Positions 31,301 to 35,670 of a stretch of DNA of 35,670 bases are shown piece after piece. The stretch is from an uncultured Clostridium sp. (GTDB lineage: Bacteria > Bacillota > Clostridia > TANB77 > CAG-508), in contig CAMMMI010000003.1 of NCBI GenBank assembly GCA_946497905.1, forward strand, positions 1-35,670, given 5' to 3'. The notes under the pieces were generated by a model that was given only the letters and a program-made list of their open reading frames with translations, had not been told where the DNA came from and searched no databases. The position numbers were made by a program, and so were the translations under genes. Numbering within the stretch: position 1 is the stretch's first letter; each line of letters starts with the position of its first letter.

Positions 31301-31473
31301 TCACTTACTTTCTTTAACAAATTTCGCAAACTCTTTTAAATCAGTATTATCAAATCTTTGTTGTTGCTCTGATTTTATTCTTTCATTTGCACAACTACAT
31401 ATTAAATTATTTTTAAAAGCATTATCACAATGCATTTTATAGTTGCAGTTATTACAAATATGTAATCCCATAA
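31301..31473 (-). pseudogene. Cys-rich phage gene broken by a dinucleotide indel, or a 44-aa gene from ATG 31435
   Basis: ATG 31473, after an excellent GAGGAG, gives MGLHICNNCNY and then leaves frame at TATATA; the same-style C-terminal part (HCDNAFKNNLICSCANERIK, ending EFAKFVKESK) continues in another frame. Removing one TA restores HICNNCNYKMHCDN. This break involves no CGG and looks like ordinary slippage in a TA repeat. The internal ATG 31435 has no RBS. Confidence 0.45.
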
Positions 31474-31474
31474 C

Positions 31475-31861
31475 TTACTTCTCCTCTCTTTCTTTATTTA
31501 ATTTGTTTACTGCTCGTACTAGTTCATTAATCTTGTTATGTATATCTATTGCACTTGCAGGTTTTAGCTCTGTATATTCTCTTCCATCGCAACCTTTAGT
31601 TTCTTGTGTAAGCATTCCTAATTCTTCTATTTCTCTAATTTTTTCTATTGTTACTGCTTCTATATTGTCTTGAAATAATAATGCTTCGTCATTTAAGCAC
31701 TTTTCTAATTTATAATCTCGTCCGATTTCTCTATTTGTATTATTATTTATTATCTTTTCTTCATCTTTAATATAAGTATAAACTTTATCTTCATATACAA
31801 ATTTAAACCCATCTTCTAATGTTCCATTTGCCATTTTATTTAATATATCTATTATTTTCAT
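31475..31861 (-). CDS. Hypothetical phage protein (128 aa)
   Basis: MKIIDILNKMANGTLEDGFK, a beta hairpin region FVYEDKVYTYIKDEEKIINN, and a helical C-terminus (AIDIHNKINELVRAVNKLNK). Similar short proteins precede late regulators in clostridial phages. RBS GAAGGTAG. Confidence 0.65.
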   Translation of the reverse strand: MKIIDILNKMANGTLEDGFKFVYEDKVYTYIKDEEKIINNNTNREIGRDYKLEKCLNDEALLFQDNIEAVTIEKIREIEELGMLTQETKGCDGREYTELKPASAIDIHNKINELVRAVNKLNKEREEK

Positions 31862-31882
31862 CTTTCTACCTTCTTCCTTTTT

Positions 31883-32095
31883 TTATTTTAAAATAAGTTT
31901 TATTGTAGCATACTCATTCCAGCATTCATCTCTTCCAAAATCTTCTAAGTAAGCATAAACATGTTTATGTCCGTTAATATTATTATTTTTATTTATTTCA
32001 AGTAAGCATTTTAAAAAGTCTGTTTTATGTTCATCTTTATTATTCCAGTATTCAATTGCTTCTTCTAACATTTTTTCAATTTCTGCTATAGTCAT
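31883..32095 (-). CDS. Hypothetical phage protein (70 aa)
   Basis: MTIAEIEKMLEEAIEYWNNK; helical and acidic at the start, ends WNEYATIKLILK. Weak RBS, same direction and tight spacing with neighbours. Unknown function. Confidence 0.55.
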   Translation of the reverse strand: MTIAEIEKMLEEAIEYWNNKDEHKTDFLKCLLEINKNNNINGHKHVYAYLEDFGRDECWNEYATIKLILK

Positions 32096-32104
32096 TATTC
32101 TTTT

Positions 32105-32323
32105 CTACCTTCTTTCCAATTCTTTTATTTTTTTGTTAATAGGGTTTATAATTCCATATACAATCGTATTTTCATATATTTTTTTCCATATTTTTTCTCT
32201 TTTCCAAAATGATTCCTGTTCTATCTTTTCTATAACTTCTAAACAATATATAGCTGTATTCATGCTCCAGCAACCATTACAAATTCTATCGCTACACCAA
32301 TTATAAAATTCTTTATATTTCAT
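32105..32323 (-). CDS. Hypothetical phage protein (72 aa)
   Basis: MKYKEFYNWCSDRICNGCWS has three Cys in an NWCSDRICNGCW motif, followed by helices. Overlaps the stop of the upstream gene by four bases (ATGA). Unknown function. Confidence 0.6.
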   Translation of the reverse strand: MKYKEFYNWCSDRICNGCWSMNTAIYCLEVIEKIEQESFWKREKIWKKIYENTIVYGIINPINKKIKELERR

Positions 32324-32541
32324 TGTTTCTTTTCTCCTTCTATAACATTTAATAATTTTTGTGGAAATATTTCTAATATAGTCTCTTCATTTGCTGTCAT
32401 TTGTTTTCTACATTCTTCTGTTACTTTATCTAATATAGATTCTAAAAATTCTACTTTTTGATAAAGTAAATTTATTGTGACTGTATCATCTTCTGTTGTT
32501 TCTAGTTTCCTGTTTATATTTTCTATTTCTTCTTTATTCAT
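32320..32541 (-). CDS. Coiled-coil hypothetical phage protein (73 aa)
   Basis: MNKEEIENINRKLETTEDDT, acidic and helical. AAGGAGG before the ATG. Unknown function. Confidence 0.6.
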   Translation of the reverse strand: MNKEEIENINRKLETTEDDTVTINLLYQKVEFLESILDKVTEECRKQMTANEETILEIFPQKLLNVIEGEKKQ

Positions 32542-32554
32542 TAGTTATTCCTCC

Positions 32555-33001
32555 TTACCTTAATACTGGTATTCCACAAGTATTGATATCTTTTTTCTTT
32601 AAGCCTTCTCTATCTAATTTAAAATAACTCATATTTTCTCCAAGTGGTCTTGGTTCTGGTAACCATATATCATTTTGCCAATTTATATGTTTTGCCATTC
32701 CTCCACATTTACATCTTATAATAAATGGGCACGGCATTATTTTGTCTTTTCCTTCTACACCTACTTCAAGCCACATTTTCCAAGTCTTGCCACATTCTTC
32801 GCATTCATAAGTCATTGCACCATGTACTAAAGTATTTCCCATCTCTTCCTCTACTTTTATTAGAGTTTTTATTTTCTCTTCATTATTTAATCTTTCTTCT
32901 TGCACTTTTTCTTCTCTCTGTTTTTGTAATTCTTTTATATTAACAATATCTATTCTGTTTCTTCTTCTTTCCTTTGCTCTTTTATTTCTTGCATAACTCA
33001 T
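32555..33001 (-). CDS. Zinc-ribbon phage protein (148 aa)
   Basis: Basic N-terminus (MSYARNKRAKERRRNRIDIV), helical middle, then YECEECGKTWKMW and CPFIIRCKCGG (two CxxC-like pairs, zinc ribbon) and a C-terminal tail. ATG 33001 is fixed by AAAGGAG; the upstream start has none. Possibly nucleic-acid binding. Confidence 0.68.
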   Translation of the reverse strand: MSYARNKRAKERRRNRIDIVNIKELQKQREEKVQEERLNNEEKIKTLIKVEEEMGNTLVHGAMTYECEECGKTWKMWLEVGVEGKDKIMPCPFIIRCKCGGMAKHINWQNDIWLPEPRPLGENMSYFKLDREGLKKKDINTCGIPVLR

Positions 33002-33003
33002 CT

Positions 33004-33186
33004 TTATTCTCCTTTCTCTAAACACTCTGGGCATTTATCAAACCATTCCCCATTTATGTTTTTACTTTTCCAGTTGTTTGCTTTTTTATAATCTACTGCC
33101 TCTTGAAAATCCATGAAGTCATCTATACTATTGCTACAAAAATCACATTGCAATTCATATTTATTTCCATATCTTTCTATACTCAT
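33004..33186 (-). CDS. Small zinc-finger phage protein (60 aa)
   Basis: MSIERYGNKYELQCDFCSNS and EWFDKCPECLEKGE: two CxxC motifs about 35 residues apart, with FQEAVDYKKANNW between. This CDxC...FxEAVDYKKxNxW pattern is common in Firmicute phage early genes. Function unknown. Confidence 0.7.
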   Translation of the reverse strand: MSIERYGNKYELQCDFCSNSIDDFMDFQEAVDYKKANNWKSKNINGEWFDKCPECLEKGE

Positions 33187-33404
33187 CTTTCTTCCTCTAC
33201 TTTCTCGACTGAATTTTCAATTGTTTTTTCATAATTTGAACAATAAAACATATCTTCAACTTGCTCCATAGCTTCTCTGTAACCTTCATGATATTGTTCA
33301 ATTTTTATTTTTTCTATTTTTTCTTTTTGCATATCATTGTTCTTTAACCAATTTATTTGTTTTAAGAATTTATCTGTATCTATATTTTCAGCTTTATAAA
33401 TCAT
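33183..33404 (-). CDS. Hypothetical phage protein (73 aa)
   Basis: MIYKAENIDTDKFLKQINWL, helical and acidic. Overlaps the next gene by four bases. Unknown function. Confidence 0.55.
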   Translation of the reverse strand: MIYKAENIDTDKFLKQINWLKNNDMQKEKIEKIKIEQYHEGYREAMEQVEDMFYCSNYEKTIENSVEKVEEER

Positions 33405-33431
33405 CTTTCACTTTCCTTTCAAAATATTGTT

Positions 33432-33680
33432 TTATTGAAAATATCTCTCACTATGTTCTACTCTGTGTTTGTAACTATTGTATATTTCTTGTTTTCCAAA
33501 TCCTTTTGTATCTAAATCATCTAACATATAATTTATTATTTGGCTAAGTTTATCTATCATCTTATCTTTCTTTTCTATCTCTTTATCTTTTTCTTTTAGC
33601 ATATCTTGTAATTCTTTTATAAATAGTATTAATTCACTTTTAGTTTTGTTTTCTAAAGTTACACTATATTCAGCTATCAT
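33432..33680 (-). CDS. Coiled-coil hypothetical phage protein (82 aa)
   Basis: MIAEYSVTLENKTKSELILF, then ELQDMLKEKDKEIEKKDKMI, an obvious coiled coil. ATG 33680 follows GAGGAGATATA. Unknown function. Confidence 0.6.
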   Translation of the reverse strand: MIAEYSVTLENKTKSELILFIKELQDMLKEKDKEIEKKDKMIDKLSQIINYMLDDLDTKGFGKQEIYNSYKHRVEHSERYFQ

Positions 33681-33691
33681 TATATCTCCTC

Positions 33692-33982
33692 TTAATCTAA
33701 CCAATATTGTTTTATAAATTTAAGAGTATGTGGTTTAAAATGCCACCACTTGTCTTTACAATATATCTTTGCAAATATATAACCAATAATTTCATTTTTA
33801 ATTGCATATATACTATTCATTGAGCAACCTATTTTTTGACCATTTAATACTAGTGTTTCTGTTTGTCCTTCTTCTTTCACTATGTAGTCATATTCTATGT
33901 TAAAAGCTTCACAAATGGGTTTTATTGCTTTTAACACTTCAACTCTTTTATCCTTTAATATTTTCATTCCTTCTTTTGTCAT
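33692..33982 (-). CDS. Hypothetical phage protein (96 aa)
   Basis: MTKEGMKILKDKRVEVLKAI, later LVLNGQKIGCSMNSIYAIKN and CKDKWWHFKPHTLKFIKQYW. Mixed alpha/beta, soluble. Unknown function. Confidence 0.6.
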   Translation of the reverse strand: MTKEGMKILKDKRVEVLKAIKPICEAFNIEYDYIVKEEGQTETLVLNGQKIGCSMNSIYAIKNEIIGYIFAKIYCKDKWWHFKPHTLKFIKQYWLD

Positions 33983-33984
33983 TG

Positions 33985-34218
33985 CTAAATCACTTCCTCT
34001 ATTCTATTTAATAATTTTATCCATTGTTTTTTATCAACTTCCATTCCATAACTTTTTGCTTGTTTTATATCATCTCTTATAACACTTAAACACTCATCTG
34101 ATAATTTATCTTCCTCAATTTCTTTTAGTATATAATTAACTGTTAAACTTACTATATAAGTCATTCTTCCTAGTGCATATCTTTCTGCACTTATTATCAT
34201 ATGTTCATAATTACTCAT
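33985..34218 (-). CDS. Hypothetical phage protein (77 aa)
   Basis: MSNYEHMIISAERYALGRMT then YIVSLTVNYILKEIEEDKLS. This AERYALGRxTYIV pattern is recognisable in clostridial phage early regions. ATG 34218 follows AAGGAGGAC. Function unknown. Confidence 0.68.
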   Translation of the reverse strand: MSNYEHMIISAERYALGRMTYIVSLTVNYILKEIEEDKLSDECLSVIRDDIKQAKSYGMEVDKKQWIKLLNRIEEVI

Positions 34219-34394
34219 TGCTTGTCCTCCTTCTTTAATTTTCTTCTGTTTTTGTAGTAACACTTCTTGCAACAATATTCTTGTTTTCTAAATGTAATTT
34301 CAAATTCTTTATTACATACAGGACATCTTCTTATTTGATTTTTATTATATTTCTCTATATTTTCTAATGTTATTTTACTTATATCAATTACCAT
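34215..34394 (-). CDS. Small zinc-ribbon phage protein (59 aa)
   Basis: IRRCPVCNKEFEITFRKQEY then CCKKCYYKNRRKLKKE: CxxC and CxxC with a basic tail, a probable DNA- or RNA-binding ribbon. ATG 34394 overlaps the stop of the upstream gene by 11 bases. Confidence 0.7.
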   Translation of the reverse strand: MVIDISKITLENIEKYNKNQIRRCPVCNKEFEITFRKQEYCCKKCYYKNRRKLKKEDKQ

Positions 34395-34674
34395 TTTTTC
34401 TCATCTCTATATAATCGCAAATAATCATATTGTTTTTTGCCATTTCAACTACTATTTCTAAAGCTGTTCTGACATCTCTATGTCTACAATTTGGTCTTTT
34501 GTGTATTCGAGGGTCATCTTCTTTCCATTTAATGATATCAACCATTACTGGACTTAAAAATATCATTTGTATACCTTTTGCAACACATAAGTAATAACAT
34601 TTATCATAAGGTTTCTTACATCTTTTAAATCCTGCTTTTTCAAACTCTTTAATATCTACTATTGGTATTAACAT
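34384..34674 (-). CDS. Hypothetical phage protein (96 aa)
   Basis: MLIPIVDIKEFEKAGFKRCK, CYYLCVAKGIQMIFLSPVM, then DPRIHKRPNCRHRDVRTALE. Mixed alpha/beta with several Cys/His. Unknown function. Confidence 0.6.
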   Translation of the reverse strand: MLIPIVDIKEFEKAGFKRCKKPYDKCYYLCVAKGIQMIFLSPVMVDIIKWKEDDPRIHKRPNCRHRDVRTALEIVVEMAKNNMIICDYIEMRKNGN

Positions 34675-34675
34675 A

Positions 34676-35128
34676 CTATTTATCCTCCAACAATTCTTCT
34701 AAAACTTTATTTTGTGCTTTTGCATTTCTCCACTCATCTGATAATACATATATATCAGGATGTCTGTTTTGCATATTTATCATGATTATGTTATTTTCTT
34801 CTATCTTTTCTTTTGCTTTTTGTTTTGGTAGATATAATTCACTTAAATATTTCGCTAACCATATATTTTCATGTAGATATCCGTTCATTTTTGTATTTTT
34901 AATTTCTTTGTTTTCTTCTTCTAATTCTTGTATTCTTTCTGTTTTTGGGCAATATTCTTCGCACATTGTCTTTTTTTCTTCTTCTAGCTCTTTTATTCTT
35001 GCTGTTAAACAATCTGCAAATTCGAAGAAAAAATCTTTATTTATGCTCTCTATTATAAAAGATTGTGCTTTTATTTCTTCGTATGCCTTTATAAAATTTT
35101 CTATTCTGCCTTTTTCTATATTACTCAT
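34676..35128 (-). CDS. Coiled-coil phage protein (150 aa)
   Basis: Long helices: RIENFIKAYEEIKAQSFIIE, ELEEEKKTMCEEYCPKTERI, LPKQKAKEKIEENNIIMINM. Soluble, acidic. Overlaps the upstream gene by four bases. Unknown function. Confidence 0.6.
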   Translation of the reverse strand: MSNIEKGRIENFIKAYEEIKAQSFIIESINKDFFFEFADCLTARIKELEEEKKTMCEEYCPKTERIQELEEENKEIKNTKMNGYLHENIWLAKYLSELYLPKQKAKEKIEENNIIMINMQNRHPDIYVLSDEWRNAKAQNKVLEELLEDK

Positions 35129-35361
35129 TTTCTCACCTTCATTCTGTCTTCTATTGTTAAATTATTAAATATAATCTCGTAATCCAATAACTGCAAATGC
35201 TGTTTATCTATTATTTCTTTTGCATTATCTAACTCTATTTGCAAGTTTATTATTTTATCTTCTTGTTCTAATAACTCTTCTGTTTTATGCTTTAAGTTTG
35301 CAAATAGAATTGCTATTAATATAAACATAATTAATATTACTAATGTATTGTATCTGTTCAT
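35125..35361 (-). CDS. Membrane-anchored coiled-coil phage protein (78 aa)
   Basis: One N-terminal membrane segment (about 6-23, LVILIMFILIAILFA), then a coiled coil (ELLEQEDKIINLQIELDNAK). This spanin/Rz-like layout is found in many small phage proteins. GGAGGTACACAA before the ATG. Function unknown. Confidence 0.6.
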   Translation of the reverse strand: MNRYNTLVILIMFILIAILFANLKHKTEELLEQEDKIINLQIELDNAKEIIDKQHLQLLDYEIIFNNLTIEDRMKVRK

Positions 35362-35372
35362 TTGTGTACCTC

Positions 35373-35670
35373 CTACTTTATAATTCTTAATTCTAAATCT
35401 GGATATTTCTTCTCAAATAGTTTGTGTTTTAACTTAAATACATCTGTCTGTAATCCTTTTACATCTTCTACTATTGTTTTTCCGTTTTCTATGTATTTAA
35501 AGTCTGCTATGTACTCTATCTTTCTATATTTTTTATCGTTTTTCTTAAAACTTTCTTGCAATAGAAAATGTGGTTGTAGTTCTAAGTTTTGTATTTGTCC
35601 TGCTCTCGATAATATTTTTAATTCTTTATATCTTTTACTTTCTTGTATGCTATCAAATATGTAATCATCT
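35373..35670 (-). CDS. DUF1064 endonuclease-like protein, C-terminal part (cut by right edge)
   Basis: At least 98 residues, open at the edge: YKELKILSRAGQIQNLELQP, YRKIEYIADFKYIENGKTIV, EDVKGLQTDVFKLKHKLFEK. The IADFxY...EDVKG pattern is the nuclease core (PD-(D/E)xK type: Asp in ADF, Glu-x-Lys in VEDVKG). DUF1064 proteins are phage recombination nucleases acting like Holliday-junction resolvases. A TTG at 35561 is not the true start. Confidence 0.88.
   Translation of the reverse strand, partial: DDYIFDSIQESKRYKELKILSRAGQIQNLELQPHFLLQESFKKNDKKYRKIEYIADFKYIENGKTIVEDVKGLQTDVFKLKHKLFEKKYPDLELRIIK

Noticed and set aside
1..35670. CRISPR array or Cas genes
   Set aside because: No regularly spaced repeats and no Cas-like protein found.

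Overview
AT-rich window from a low-GC Firmicute (Clostridia-like or a relative) carrying a large part of a siphovirus-type prophage. The evidence is the very low GC, strong AGGAGG-type ribosome binding sites, a VanY-type carboxypeptidase, a PdaB-like N-terminal fragment and clostridial-type phage genes. Stops are standard (TAA, TAG and TGA all terminate genes). Almost everything is on the minus strand; the exceptions are the hicAB pair and one doubtful small ORF.

Layout. (1) 1-1676: large serine recombinase running off the left edge, plus a 46-aa companion. (2) 1780-4306: a compact operon of phosphate-ester and pyrophosphate hydrolases: an ASCH-MazG fusion, a metallophosphoesterase stub, a histidine phosphatase, a PPase-family protein and a HAD hydrolase. 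(3) 4481-7213: ECF sigma factor, membrane-anchored anti-sigma candidate, VanY peptidase, then a 66-aa PdaB-like N-terminus behind a hairpin that sequesters its RBS. (4) 7593-10007: DUF4190 membrane protein, small ORFs, an XRE regulator with repeated operators, a two-TM protein and a protease-dead ImmA homologue. (5) 10309-11050: hicAB toxin-antitoxin module with promoter, operator and terminator. (6) 11089-30419: phage lysis, tail, head and packaging genes, with one moron, a tRNA-Thr and a possible structured leader before the scaffold gene. (7) 30675-35670: DUF1492 late regulator and many small early/middle phage genes, ending in a DUF1064 nuclease cut by the right edge. Neither prophage end is identifiable here.

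The main discovery is a translational one. Five genes are each split by a +1 frameshift, and at all five the zero-frame codon at the break is CGG. Skipping the C (reading GGN, Gly) restores a normal protein each time: the recombinase (1433), XRE regulator (8729), HicA toxin (10461), tape measure (18025) and minor capsid protein (26373). My manual scan of every CGG trinucleotide inside genes found about 41 others, none in frame. In-frame CGG therefore seems to be used only as a +1 frameshift codon. The most economical explanation is an organism where CGG has no ordinary Arg tRNA and is read as a quadruplet CGGN, probably as Gly, with phages and mobile elements adapted to it.
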